A stretch of 42,329 bases of DNA from DAOTTX01 sp034437515 (GCA_034437515.1 DAOTTX010000398.1:1-42329), one strand, 5' to 3'; positions 8,216 to 18,760 are shown, numbered from the stretch's first letter. Program-made: numbers and translations. The notes: generated from the letters alone by a model not told the origin.

Positions 8216-11200
8216 TTATTCGGTTTCGCCTTCGTAGATCGGGATGGTGAACCAGAAGGTCGAGCCGACCCCTTCCTGGCTTTCCACGTCGATCTCGCCG
8301 CCGTGCATTTCGATCAACTGCTTGGTGATGGTCAGGCCGAGGCCGGTACCACCCGCCCGCCGCGTCGAGGACCCGTCCACCTGGCTGAAGCGTTGGAAGA
8401 TCAAATCCAGCCCTTCCTCACTCATGCCGATGCCGTTGTCCTTGACGGTGATGAGCGCCGTTTTCTTGTTGAACATGCTCAGTTTGACCTGCACAATGCC
8501 CTCTTCAGTGAACTTGAGCGCGTTACTGGTCAGGTTCCAGAGGATCTGGCGCAGGCGTACCGGGTCAGCCGCGACGCTTGGGATGTCGCCGTCAACCACC
8601 AGCTTGAGTTCAACTGGCTTGTCTTTGACCAACACCTGACCGCTGCGGATGATCTCGTTGCTGAACTCGATCAGATCAACTTCACGGGTATCAAGCTGCA
8701 TCTGCCCGGCTTCGATCTTCGCAAGGTCGAGGATTTCGTTAATGATCGAGAGCAGATGCTTACCGCTGTTGTGGATGGCGTCGATGTCTTCTTCCATATC
8801 ATCGTTGAGTTCGCCGTCCACACCGTCTAGCAGCACTTCGGAGTAACCGATGATGGAGTTGAGCGGTGTACGTAGCTCATGGCTCATGTTCGCCAGGAAC
8901 TGTGATTTCAGGCGGTCAACCTCACGCAGGCGTTCCGCAGTCTGACGTTCACGCGCGGCTTGTAGCTCAATCTCTTCGTAAGACCGCGCGTTCTCGACCG
9001 CAATCGCGATCTGCTCCGCTAGCACCGTCTTGACCTGTACGTCGTTCTGGTCGAAGTGGTTCACCTCGTCGGATTGCACGTCCAGCACACCGATCACCTC
9101 GCCACGCACGATCATCGGGATCGCCATTTCAGACTTCGTGTCGGGCAGCAGCGGGTTGGGCAAGAAGGCCGGGTTCGATGTGACGTCGTTGGCGATCACA
9201 CCTTCGCCGGTCTTGGCGGCAGTCGCCACGATGGACGCTTCCTGTCGCATCGAGATGCCGTGACCACTTTCGATCATCTTAAGACCCGGCTCACCGGCAC
9301 CGGCAGCCAGTACCAGATTTTGTTTTTCCTCATCCAGCAGGTAAATGTGGGCGTGGTACAGGTCGAACGCCTCTTTCGTCATGTTAGACACGTTCCTGAG
9401 CAGTTCGTCCACATCCAGCAGAGTAGTGGTCGCCGCACTCACGCTTGCCACCGTCTGCAACTCAGCAGCGCGGCGTTCCGTCTGTCTGTTGAGTGAGTAA
9501 CGATCCAGCGCAGCGGCGAGCAGGTCTGCGATGTTCTGCGCGATGCGCCGGTCAACCTCATTGTAACGATGGGGCTTATCACTGAAGATGCTAACCGTCC
9601 CCATGACGCGGTTGCCAATCCCGATATTCACCGCGATGTAAGCCTCGTAACCCAGGCTGCGCAGGCTTTTTGCGGTCGTTGCGTCCGTCTCAGCGAGTTC
9701 GTCCATATCCTCGATGACGATCATACCGGCCTTCGCCAGATCATACGCACCAGGGAACAATTCGAGTGAGAAGCGGTCGCCGGCCTTCTGTACCAGCTTG
9801 TCCGGCTCCTGTGCGGAGAGTGCAACCGTCTCGAAGTACGTTGCCGTATCCAGGTCGAAGCCTTCGTAGGCGACGATGGTCATGGCAAAGGGATCAAAGC
9901 CGGAGTCCTTGAAGATCGCTTCGGACATCTCCTGCGGGGTGTTGGCCGCGTTAATGGACTCACTGATCTTGTACAGTGCTTCCGCTTCGCGTCGGGCTTC
10001 CTGCTGGTCGAGGTAAGCACGGCGGGAGGCGACGGCGGAACTCAGCGATGACTGGATGCGCTCGGCAACCTCAATCGTGCCTTCGTCAAAGTTCTGCGGG
10101 GTTGACCAGCTAAGAGAAAGCGCACCCTCCCACTTGCGCCCCGTCCGCAGTGGGATAGAGATGGTCGCTTTCAGATTGGCATTCTCAAGGAATGCTCTCA
10201 GGTTATCGTCTGTGCGTGGGTCAGTATCATAGTTGCCAATCGCTAGTATTTCGTCAGGCGCGGCATGGATGAGTTTCAATACCGGGAACTCCTCAACACC
10301 AAGTTTGGTCACAGGGAAGATACTCAGCGGCAGCCGCTGCCCTTGACCGTCGCTGGCAGCGACGATTTCTGTCATTTGCATCTCATCATCGTCAGCATAG
10401 GTCAAACTAATGATGTCTGCGCCCTGTTCCTGTGCCAGCGGCAGCACCGCGTCGAGCAGTTGCTGCTCGTCGGTCGCCTGGGAAAGCGCACTGTTGATGA
10501 GTGCGAGCATCTCCGCACGATGCCGCGAGAACTCGATCTCGTTTTGTGCTTGCTTACGCTCGCTGATGTCGATCATGATCGTCGCAATACCGAGGGGTTT
10601 ACCATCGACGTCGTTGATGATGAAGATCGTCTGCTCCACCGGGAAGGTGTGACCGTCCTTGTGACGCATGATCATCTCACCACGCCAGTTCTGGCCTGTC
10701 GTGACGACTGGCAAGGCTTCGTTCATGATCCGGTCGAAGGTTTCCTCAGTGGTGAAGATGCTGACCTCCTTACCCATGACCTCGTCCTCGGTGTAGCCGA
10801 ACATCGCCAGGCCACCGTCGTTGAGGTAAATCAGTTCGAACGTATCCAGTGAGGCAATGGCCATGTAGTCCTCAGAGGTGTTGATGATGGAGGCCAGCCG
10901 CTCAATTTCTTCCTGTGCTTTCTTGCGGTCGGTGATGTTCTCAAACGAGACACCCACGCTGCGATCCGGCAGGCCGAAGGCCCGCACGAAGAATGTGCTC
11001 GGTTCCACGTTGTCGTCACCGTATTCGACCTCACCGAGATCGACCGTGTTACCAGTGACGGCGATGTCCGCGTAGATCTTCGGGATAGGCGTGCTCATCA
11101 GTTCGGGGAAGGCTTCGCTCATGCGCTTGCCGATAATGGACGCCGGGGCGAGGCCGGTCGCCGCTTCTGATGATTTGTTCGCCGCCGTCATACGCAGTGT

Positions 11201-14200
11201 GGTTTCGTCGTTGTGGTCTTCCAACTGCCACACATGTATACCGACTGGTGTGTTCGTCATCACGTTGGCGTAGAGTTCGCGTTGTTCCTCTGCCGCCTTC
11301 TGTTCGGTAACGTCACGCGAATTGACGACCATGCCGCCGATGGCGGGGTTATTGAGCAGGCTGGTGTTGATCGCTTCCAGCCAGCGCCAACTGCCGTCTT
11401 TGTGCTTCCAACGGAACTGGATGGGCGGGGCCGGTTCACGACCTTCGAGTTCCTGGGCGATGGCGATGTTCTCGCCGACGCGCTCGATGTCATCCGGGTG
11501 GACGTATTGCAGGGCGGAGCCACCCACCACCGCTTCGGGGTCATAGCCCAGCACGCGCTTGATGGACGGGCTTCCATACATGACCGTGCCGTCTGCACCG
11601 AGGATGGTGATCACGTCGTTGGTGTTTTCAATCAGGGAGCGGTAGTATTCCTCGCGTTCCTGAAGGTCGTCTTCCGCCTGCTGGCGTTCAATCGTTACCG
11701 AGATCTGGTTGGCGATACCGCGTGCCCGTCGAATTTCTTCGTCGCTGATCTCGTGGACGTTTGCGGCCCAGTTGATGAAGATGACACCTTTCGCTTCCTG
11801 ACCGACGGAGACCGGCAACACCATCACTGACTTGATGGCGAGGTTATCCTCCTCGGTATATTGCAGTGGGAAATCCGGGTAATCCTGCACATCACTAACC
11901 GCGACCACATCACCGACTTGCATGGCTTCTATACCATGCGGGTAAGCCTCCGCCGGGTCGATGATCGTCTGGGCGATAGCATTATTCATATCTGTGCCAG
12001 CCCCGGCACGTCCGTACCAGGTCTGGTCACCACGACTGAACTCAGAGTAGACCCCTGTATCCGCGCCGAAGTTTTCTAAGATGGCAAGGAGCATGCTTTG
12101 CAGTGTGGTCTCCATGTCGTCGGTCAAACGTGCCAGCTCGGAGATAGTGTTACTCAAGCGGACGTCATGCAGGCGTCGCTGTGTCGCCTCGAAGGAGCGG
12201 GCGTTCTGGATCGCAGCGGCGATCTGGTTCGCTAGCACCGTCTTGGTCTGGGCTTCGTCCGCGTTGAAGGCATACGGCTGATCGTCCTGTACGTCTAGCA
12301 CGCCGATCAATTCACTACCCAGCGTGATCGGCACCGCCAGCTCAGAGTGTGTATCTGGTAGCAGCGGGTTCGGCAGGAAGCCTTCCGCAGTACGGGTGTT
12401 ATCAACCAGCACAGCTTGCCGTTCACGGGCGGCTCGTGCCACCACGCTGGAGTTCAGTCCGAGGCTGATCGCATGCCCGGCCCGAACCATTTTCTCACCG
12501 ACCTGGCCGGCACCGGCACGCAAGTTCAGGCGTTTGTTACGCGGATCATAAATGTAGATGTGCGCGTGGTAACGGTCGAAGTTCTCTTTCGTCAGGTTCG
12601 CCACGTTCCAGAGCAGATCGTCCACGTTCTGGTTCAACACGATCTGCGCACCGATTGCCGCCACCGTCTCGATTTCCGTTGCGCGGGCTTCCGCCGCCTC
12701 GAAGGCGCGGGCATTCTGGAAAGCAACCGCGATCTGGTTTGCCAGCACGCCCTTAACCTGGACTTCTGCCGGGCTGAAGGCGTAAGTCTTATCGTCCTGC
12801 ACATCCAGCACGCCGATCAACTCATCACCGAGGATGATTGGCATCGCCAACTCGGATTTAGTCGCTTGCAATAGATCATTCGGCAGGTAGTTCGGGTCAT
12901 TGCTGACATCATCAATGACAACCGGTTGTCGTGTTCGGGCGGCCTGGGCAACCAGACTATCCTCTTTATCGAGTTCGATGCTGTGTCCGCGTTCTACGAG
13001 TTGTTGACCGACCTCGCCGGCACCAGCACGTAGGGTCAATAGATCTTTACGCGGATCATAAATGTAGATGTGTGCGTGGTAGCGGTTGAAGTTCTCTTTC
13101 GTCAGGTTCGCCACAGTACGCAGCAATGTATCCACGTTCTGGTTCAGCGCGATCTGTGCGCCGATTTCCGCCACCGTCTCGATCGCCGTAGCACGGCTTT
13201 GCGTTTCCGCAGTAGAACGTAGCGCGGCAGCAGCAGATGTCGCCTGCCCCATAATGGCTTTGTAGATACGCTGATCTTGCTGGGTGAAGTTATGATGCTC
13301 GTCCCAGTTCAGGATGAACACACCGATCCACTCATCACGTGAATACAGCGGGATCAGGACGCTGCCCTTGATGTTGAGATCGGCGTAAACCTGATGCGTG
13401 GCTTCGTCTACCAGCGGGCTACTCTGCATATTCGGGATCAACACCGGCGCATTCGGGTTGGAAAGCCACAGGTCGGTAAAGCGGTAATCCGCCAGCACGA
13501 ATTTCGCGCCCATCGGCGTGGCCGGTGAGCCTGCAACGTTAGGCCAGCGGGCTACAACTTCCGCGAACTCGGTCTCGCCTTCCTCGTCGTTGGTGATGTA
13601 GAACAGGTTGGCTGCGTTCAGCCCACGCGGTGCCGCGTAGCCGACGATGGCACTTAACAGTTCTTGTGGGGAGGTCGCGTCCGTCAGCTTACCGGAGATC
13701 TCCAACTGGATCGTCTGATCCTCGAAAGCGCGGGCGTTCTGGATTGCAACCGCTACCTGGTTCGCCAGCACCGTCTTAGCCTGAACTTCCGCACTACTAA
13801 AGGCGTTCTTTTCGTCCTCTTGTACGTCTAGCACGCCGATCAACTCAGTGCCGATCAAAATCGGAATGGCAAGTTCTGAGGCGGTGTCCGGCAGCAGTGG
13901 GTTGGGGTAAAAGGCCGGTTCTTGTGTGACATCGCCGATAACCTGAACCTGTCTGCTCCGCGCCGCCCGTGCGACGATGCTATCTTCACGGTCCAACGGG
14001 ATGTTGTGACTTTCCGCCACCAACTGCCGACCGATCTCGCCGGAACCGGCACGGAGTACCAGCGCATTCTCTGATGGCTCGTACAGATAGATGTGGGCGT
14101 AATACCGCTGGAAGTTTTCCGCTGTGAGGTTGGCGATCTTCCATAGCAGGTCGGCGACGTTCTGGTTCAGCGCGATTTCCGCGCCGATCTCCGCCACCGT

Positions 14201-17200
14201 CTGGATTTCTGCGGCGCGTTTCTTCGTCTCCTCAAAGGAGCGCGCGTTCTGCACCGCAACCACCAACTGCGCAGCCAGCGTATTCTGGATGCGGACATCA
14301 GTCACAGTAAAACGGTTCAATTCGGTCGATTGAATGTCCAGCACACCGACGAGGCGTTCGTTCACAATCATCGGGATGGCTAGCTCGGAACGTGTATCCG
14401 GTAGCATGGGGTTCTGGAAGAAGTCCGGTTCCTCGCGCACATCGTTAGAGATGACGCCTTCCATGCTGCGAGCGGCGCGTGCCACCAGGCTGTGTTCCCT
14501 ATCAATCGGGATGCTGTGGCCTTGCTTCACCAGTTCACGCCCGACCTTATCCGCACCGGCTGCCAATGAGAGCGTCTCACCATTCTCATCGAGCAGGTAA
14601 ACATGCGCGTGATACAGGTTGAAGCGTTCTTTCACGAGGTCGCTCACGTTTTGCAGCAAGCTGCTCACGTCCATACTGGCGGTCGCTTCCGTACTTACGT
14701 CAGCGACGGTTTCCATCTCAACCGCGCGTTTTTCCGCGATCTCACGGGCGGCCTGCTGTTGGACGTAAGCCTGCCGTGTGCCGACGGCGGCAGTCAGCGG
14801 GGCGCGTAGCGCACGGGTGAGTTCAATCAATAGATGATCGAATTGCCGTGGCTCCGCCCAGGTGAAGGAGACCAGACCGTGCACGCGCGTACCGGATTTC
14901 AACGGGATGAAAATCGCAGCACTGACGTCGATCTGCCGCATGAACTCACGGAACTCACCACCTTCGGTGCGTTCGTCCTCGAAAGCATTTTCGATCACCA
15001 TGACTTCATCGGGGGTTTCAAAGATCAGGTAGGCGAGGGGATAATGCTCAAACGGGACGTAGGTCGCCGGGAACATGGAGAGTGGCAGTGGTTCGCCCTC
15101 ACCACTCTGCGCAGCCAAGACTTCCAGCACATCCGGCGTTTCCCTATCGTATGGAATGTAAGAAAGTGTCGCTAGCGTCATCCCCTGTGCTGTGGTGACC
15201 GGCGTGAGTGCCGCCAGGATTTCCTGTTCGGTTGTTGCCTGAGTCAGCGCAGAGGTGGTGGTCGCCAGCAGTTCCGCACGTGCGCGGGAGTGCTCTGTTT
15301 GTTCCAGCAGGCGGCGGTTCTGGATAATGGTCGAAAGCTGCGGGCCGAGCGTGTTGTAGAGCAGCATTTCGTCATCCCCAAAGTGACGAGGCTCCGGCCA
15401 ATTAAAGCCGACAGAACCGATCCATTCACCTTCAGGATTTGATAGAGGCACGTTGAACGTGCTCATCATGCCGACCTGCTCGAACAACCCACGCAGACCT
15501 TCGTCCTCAAATGGATAGTCGCCAGCGTCTTCAATAATGAAGAAGCGGGTCGGGTCGTCGTAGATCAACTTACTGGTCGGGAACTGCCGCAGGTCAAGGT
15601 CGGTGCCGACGGGCAATGTCGGAAGATCACCGGCGTCCGTCTGAGCGGCAATGTGCGCCGTGATCGGCTGTCCATCTTCATCATTGTAGACGATTTGAAG
15701 CACCGCGAACCCGCCATCCTGATCTTGATCCAGCAGTGGGGCGGCGAATGCTTGCAGTATTTCGTCATAAGTTTCAGCGTTAATCATGGCCTCGCTCGTA
15801 TCGGAGAACATCGCCGTCTGTTGCAGCGCGCTTTCCGTACGACTAAACGACCGCGCATTTTCCACCGCGACCGCGACCTGAGAGGCCAGCGTACCCATGA
15901 TCCGGGCGTCATCCGGGCCGAAGCGCCCGACTTCATTGGACTGCACATCCAGCACACCGATCAACCGACCTGCGACATCCATCGGGATCGTCAGTTCGGA
16001 GTGTGTATCCGGCAGTAGTGGGTTCGGCAGAAAGTCTTCGTTGTCGGCGATGTCTGCGGCGACCTGTGGTTTGCGGTCACGCGCCGCACGAGCGATCATA
16101 CTTTGGGAGGCACTGAGCTTGATCGGATGCCCACGTTCAACCATGAGGCGACCGGCTTCACCGGCACCAGCGACGATATCTAGCGTATCACCGACATCAT
16201 TGAGCAGGTAAACCTGCGCGTGGTAAATTTCAAACCGGGACTTGACCAATTCCACCAGACCGCTGAGCAACGTCTCTACATCCAGCGTGCCGGTCGCGTC
16301 CGCGCTCACCTGTGCGACGGCTTCAAGTTCGAGCGCACGGCGGTTGCTGACCGTCAGCGCGGCCTGTGCATCGAGGTAAGCCCGGCGTGAAGCGACCACC
16401 GAGGCCACCGAGGAGCGCAGCGCGTCGTAGACTTCGATTTCTTCTTCGGTGAAGTGGTGCGGTTCCGCCCAGGAAATTGTCAATACGCCCTGCCATTGAT
16501 TGGCGGCGTAGAGCGGCATGATGACCATACCGAAGATATTGAGGGCTTTGAGGGCTTCGATCTGCTCTTCGCCCATGAAATCGGCGTCTTCGACATCTTC
16601 GAGGTAGATATTATTGTAAGGCTCGTCGAGGTAAAGCTGCGAGATCGGATTCTGGGAAGCACGCTGAGTGTCTTTCAACGGTGTGTACTGATTCTGCACG
16701 AGTGCGCCGACACTTGTCAGCAGGTCGATGCGGCCTTCTTCGTCCGGGTCGAGGTAACTCAGGATGAGTGTCGCTTCGGCCTCGGTCGTGTAACCGTTAA
16801 TCGCTTCCAGAATTTCCTGGTCGTTGGTGGCGCGGGTCAAACCTTCGCGCACATGACCAATTTTCTCTGCCAATTCACGCGAACGCTGTGTCTCATCGAG
16901 CTGACGTGCGTTGGAAATCGCAATCGCGAGCTGGTTGGTCACGATCTCTAGCGTCTGCACCTCATCGTAGTTGAAGTGGTCAGGGATGGTATGCTGCACG
17001 TCCAACACACCGATGACTTCCGAGCCGAGCACCAGCGGCACCGCCACCTCAGACCGTGTCTGGTAGAGCAGTGGGTTAGGCAAATGTTCGGGGTCGTCGG
17101 TTACGTCCTGCACGATGACTGGTTCACCGCTACGAGCAGCACGCGCCACCAGACTTTTCTCAGCATCTCGCGGGATGCTGTGCCCCGCTTGCTTCATCTC

Positions 17201-18760
17201 TTCACCGGCCTGACCAAGACCTTCCGCCACGTAGAGGTCGTCGCCCTCGATCAGGTAGATGTGCGTGTGGTAGTAGTCGAACGTTTCCGCCACGCGGTTC
17301 ACCGCCAGGGCGAGCAGTTTTTGCGGGTCAAGCACCGTCGCCAGCGTGTCCCCCAGTTCATACGCCAGTTGCGCACGTAGTTCACGGCTTTTACGCTCGG
17401 TGATGTCGGTACGGATGGCGATGTACTGGCTGGGTTTGCCTTTGGCGTTCAACAGCGGGACGATGGTGGTATCTACCCAGTAGGGACGCCCATCTTTGGC
17501 CTGGTTGAGGATTTCACCGTGCCAGGTATTCCCGTTAGCGATGGTCACCCACAGGTCACGGATAAATTCTTTGGCGTGATGCCCGGAGTTAATAATGCGG
17601 TGATCTTGACCGATCAGTTCTTCACGATCAAAACCGGAGATTTCGCAGAATTTATCGTTGGCGTAGGTGATCTTCCCCGTTACATCCGTCATCGCCACGA
17701 TAGAGTGCTCGTCAATCGCGTGCTGGATGTCCTCGAAGCGTTTGTTGGCCTCGCGCAGGCGCTCGTCAAATTCTTGCTGTTCGGTCATATCGCGGGCGAC
17801 AAAGTAAAATTCTTCGACTTCTTCGTCGAAGGTGGCGTTCCAGGATAACCAGCGATAGGAGCCGTCTGAGCTTTCGTAGCGATTCATAAATTGGAACTTG
17901 AACACGCCATGCTCAATATTTGTCTGCGCCTCGTTGATGGTCTTTTCTCTGTCATCGGGGTGGACGAACTCGATGTAAGGTTTCGACATCAGTTCTTCCA
18001 GCGACCAGCCCAGTGTGTCGCGCCATGCGGGGTTCAGGCTCAGGAAGTAACCTTCAGGGTTTGCCGTGCCGATCATATCTACCGAGGTTTCGTACACCCG
18101 GCGGATCTCATCACGCGCTTCTTCGATCTGCTCAAAGGCACGCGCATTTTGCACCGCGACCCCAAGCTGCGAGGCCAGCGTAAATTTCATGCGCCGGTCA
18201 TCTTCGTCGAAACGGTTAAGTTCAGTGGACTGCACGTCCAGCACACCGATAAGTTCGTCACCGACGAGCAGCGGCACCGCCAGTTCGGAGCGCGTCTCCG
18301 GCAGCAGTTGGTTTGGCAGGAAGTCAGGGTCATCAAGCACATCGTTGGTGATAATACCCTGGCGTTGCTGCGCACATCTGGCGACGATACTGCTCGGATG
18401 ATCGAACGGGATCTGATGCCCCGCTTCGAGCATCTGACGCCCCGCTTCACCGGAACCTGCCGCCAGCACGAGGATGTCATCTTCCAAGAGATAGACATGC
18501 GCGTGGTAAAGATCAAACTGATTCTTGGTGAGTTCCACCATCTGGGGGAGCAGGTTATCGAGATTGAGGTTTGTCGATACCTGCCGCGAGACCTCCGCCG
18601 CAATTTCGAGGTCGCGTGTGCGTGTGTTAACGCGATCTTCGAGATCGTGCAGCGAATGACGCATACGCGCCATCAGCACGTCGAATTCGTCGATCATGCT
18701 GGTCGCGTTATTTTCTTGTTTTCCGTTACTAAGTTTCGGATCGTTATCTTTGATGACCAT
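8216..18760 (-). CDS. Giant soluble multi-GAF/PAS sensor histidine kinase, 3,514 aa
   Basis: A cytoplasmic hybrid sensor without membrane helices. I read the order as GAF (50-205), PAS, PAS (220-455), GAF (465-625), divergent GAF (630-800), GAF (810-975), two divergent GAFs (985-1335), GAF, GAF (1350-1680), divergent GAF (1685-1855), GAF, GAF (1860-2195), divergent GAF (2200-2370), three PAS (2375-2735), two divergent GAFs (2740-3095), GAF (3100-3265), HisKA (3285-3350) and HATPase (3395-3510). The eight canonical GAFs share YHAHxYL and GVLDVQ. Most of the seven divergent ones share a Trp-Ala-Glu-Pro-like motif before a Phe. The H box is FLANMSHELRTPLN, with DNGIGM and GGTGLGL in the ATPase. 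It has no receiver of its own; those are in the next genes. ATG at 18760 with AGGGA seven bases upstream is preferred over the TTG at 18790. Ligands are not readable. Tandem duplication evidently built it. Confidence 0.93.
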   Translation of the reverse strand: MVIKDNDPKLSNGKQENNATSMIDEFDVLMARMRHSLHDLEDRVNTRTRDLEIAAEVSRQVSTNLNLDNLLPQMVELTKNQFDLYHAHVYLLEDDILVLAAGSGEAGRQMLEAGHQIPFDHPSSIVARCAQQRQGIITNDVLDDPDFLPNQLLPETRSELAVPLLVGDELIGVLDVQSTELNRFDEDDRRMKFTLASQLGVAVQNARAFEQIEEARDEIRRVYETSVDMIGTANPEGYFLSLNPAWRDTLGWSLEELMSKPYIEFVHPDDREKTINEAQTNIEHGVFKFQFMNRYESSDGSYRWLSWNATFDEEVEEFYFVARDMTEQQEFDERLREANKRFEDIQHAIDEHSIVAMTDVTGKITYANDKFCEISGFDREELIGQDHRIINSGHHAKEFIRDLWVTIANGNTWHGEILNQAKDGRPYWVDTTIVPLLNAKGKPSQYIAIRTDITERKSRELRAQLAYELGDTLATVLDPQKLLALAVNRVAETFDYYHTHIYLIEGDDLYVAEGLGQAGEEMKQAGHSIPRDAEKSLVARAARSGEPVIVQDVTDDPEHLPNPLLYQTRSEVAVPLVLGSEVIGVLDVQHTIPDHFNYDEVQTLEIVTNQLAIAISNARQLDETQRSRELAEKIGHVREGLTRATNDQEILEAINGYTTEAEATLILSYLDPDEEGRIDLLTSVGALVQNQYTPLKDTQRASQNPISQLYLDEPYNNIYLEDVEDADFMGEEQIEALKALNIFGMVIMPLYAANQWQGVLTISWAEPHHFTEEEIEVYDALRSSVASVVASRRAYLDAQAALTVSNRRALELEAVAQVSADATGTLDVETLLSGLVELVKSRFEIYHAQVYLLNDVGDTLDIVAGAGEAGRLMVERGHPIKLSASQSMIARAARDRKPQVAADIADNEDFLPNPLLPDTHSELTIPMDVAGRLIGVLDVQSNEVGRFGPDDARIMGTLASQVAVAVENARSFSRTESALQQTAMFSDTSEAMINAETYDEILQAFAAPLLDQDQDGGFAVLQIVYNDEDGQPITAHIAAQTDAGDLPTLPVGTDLDLRQFPTSKLIYDDPTRFFIIEDAGDYPFEDEGLRGLFEQVGMMSTFNVPLSNPEGEWIGSVGFNWPEPRHFGDDEMLLYNTLGPQLSTIIQNRRLLEQTEHSRARAELLATTTSALTQATTEQEILAALTPVTTAQGMTLATLSYIPYDRETPDVLEVLAAQSGEGEPLPLSMFPATYVPFEHYPLAYLIFETPDEVMVIENAFEDERTEGGEFREFMRQIDVSAAIFIPLKSGTRVHGLVSFTWAEPRQFDHLLIELTRALRAPLTAAVGTRQAYVQQQAAREIAEKRAVEMETVADVSTEATASMDVSSLLQNVSDLVKERFNLYHAHVYLLDENGETLSLAAGADKVGRELVKQGHSIPIDREHSLVARAARSMEGVISNDVREEPDFFQNPMLPDTRSELAIPMIVNERLVGVLDIQSTELNRFTVTDVRIQNTLAAQLVVAVQNARSFEETKKRAAEIQTVAEIGAEIALNQNVADLLWKIANLTAENFQRYYAHIYLYEPSENALVLRAGSGEIGRQLVAESHNIPLDREDSIVARAARSRQVQVIGDVTQEPAFYPNPLLPDTASELAIPILIGTELIGVLDVQEDEKNAFSSAEVQAKTVLANQVAVAIQNARAFEDQTIQLEISGKLTDATSPQELLSAIVGYAAPRGLNAANLFYITNDEEGETEFAEVVARWPNVAGSPATPMGAKFVLADYRFTDLWLSNPNAPVLIPNMQSSPLVDEATHQVYADLNIKGSVLIPLYSRDEWIGVFILNWDEHHNFTQQDQRIYKAIMGQATSAAAALRSTAETQSRATAIETVAEIGAQIALNQNVDTLLRTVANLTKENFNRYHAHIYIYDPRKDLLTLRAGAGEVGQQLVERGHSIELDKEDSLVAQAARTRQPVVIDDVSNDPNYLPNDLLQATKSELAMPIILGDELIGVLDVQDDKTYAFSPAEVQVKGVLANQIAVAFQNARAFEAAEARATEIETVAAIGAQIVLNQNVDDLLWNVANLTKENFDRYHAHIYIYDPRNKRLNLRAGAGQVGEKMVRAGHAISLGLNSSVVARAARERQAVLVDNTRTAEGFLPNPLLPDTHSELAVPITLGSELIGVLDVQDDQPYAFNADEAQTKTVLANQIAAAIQNARSFEATQRRLHDVRLSNTISELARLTDDMETTLQSMLLAILENFGADTGVYSEFSRGDQTWYGRAGAGTDMNNAIAQTIIDPAEAYPHGIEAMQVGDVVAVSDVQDYPDFPLQYTEEDNLAIKSVMVLPVSVGQEAKGVIFINWAANVHEISDEEIRRARGIANQISVTIERQQAEDDLQEREEYYRSLIENTNDVITILGADGTVMYGSPSIKRVLGYDPEAVVGGSALQYVHPDDIERVGENIAIAQELEGREPAPPIQFRWKHKDGSWRWLEAINTSLLNNPAIGGMVVNSRDVTEQKAAEEQRELYANVMTNTPVGIHVWQLEDHNDETTLRMTAANKSSEAATGLAPASIIGKRMSEAFPELMSTPIPKIYADIAVTGNTVDLGEVEYGDDNVEPSTFFVRAFGLPDRSVGVSFENITDRKKAQEEIERLASIINTSEDYMAIASLDTFELIYLNDGGLAMFGYTEDEVMGKEVSIFTTEETFDRIMNEALPVVTTGQNWRGEMIMRHKDGHTFPVEQTIFIINDVDGKPLGIATIMIDISERKQAQNEIEFSRHRAEMLALINSALSQATDEQQLLDAVLPLAQEQGADIISLTYADDDEMQMTEIVAASDGQGQRLPLSIFPVTKLGVEEFPVLKLIHAAPDEILAIGNYDTDPRTDDNLRAFLENANLKATISIPLRTGRKWEGALSLSWSTPQNFDEGTIEVAERIQSSLSSAVASRRAYLDQQEARREAEALYKISESINAANTPQEMSEAIFKDSGFDPFAMTIVAYEGFDLDTATYFETVALSAQEPDKLVQKAGDRFSLELFPGAYDLAKAGMIVIEDMDELAETDATTAKSLRSLGYEAYIAVNIGIGNRVMGTVSIFSDKPHRYNEVDRRIAQNIADLLAAALDRYSLNRQTERRAAELQTVASVSAATTTLLDVDELLRNVSNMTKEAFDLYHAHIYLLDEEKQNLVLAAGAGEPGLKMIESGHGISMRQEASIVATAAKTGEGVIANDVTSNPAFLPNPLLPDTKSEMAIPMIVRGEVIGVLDVQSDEVNHFDQNDVQVKTVLAEQIAIAVENARSYEEIELQAARERQTAERLREVDRLKSQFLANMSHELRTPLNSIIGYSEVLLDGVDGELNDDMEEDIDAIHNSGKHLLSIINEILDLAKIEAGQMQLDTREVDLIEFSNEIIRSGQVLVKDKPVELKLVVDGDIPSVAADPVRLRQILWNLTSNALKFTEEGIVQVKLSMFNKKTALITVKDNGIGMSEEGLDLIFQRFSQVDGSSTRRAGGTGLGLTITKQLIEMHGGEIDVESQEGVGSTFWFTIPIYEGETE
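12191..13210 (-). repeat. In-frame tandem repeat, 2 x 510 bp, within the giant kinase gene
   Basis: Two adjacent units (12191-12700 and 12701-13210) encode neighbouring GAF modules. Aligned at a constant offset of exactly 510 bases (170 codons), they share long near-identical stretches: for example 12541-12604 matches 13051-13114 with only a few changes. Similarity fades in the last 20 bases of the second unit. A looser relative lies just beyond, near 13740-14220. This points to fairly recent in-frame duplication. Confidence 0.75.

Noticed and set aside
8207..8830. Long plus-strand frame opposite the kinase gene, and many similar frames up to 18814
   Set aside because: They are mirror images of the kinase coding strand with unnatural composition and no ribosome sites; the minus-strand frame is continuous and full of recognisable domains.
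12191..14220. CRISPR-like or direct-repeat array
   Set aside because: The regular similarity is coding repetition of GAF modules at 170-codon spacing, not short repeats with spacers.
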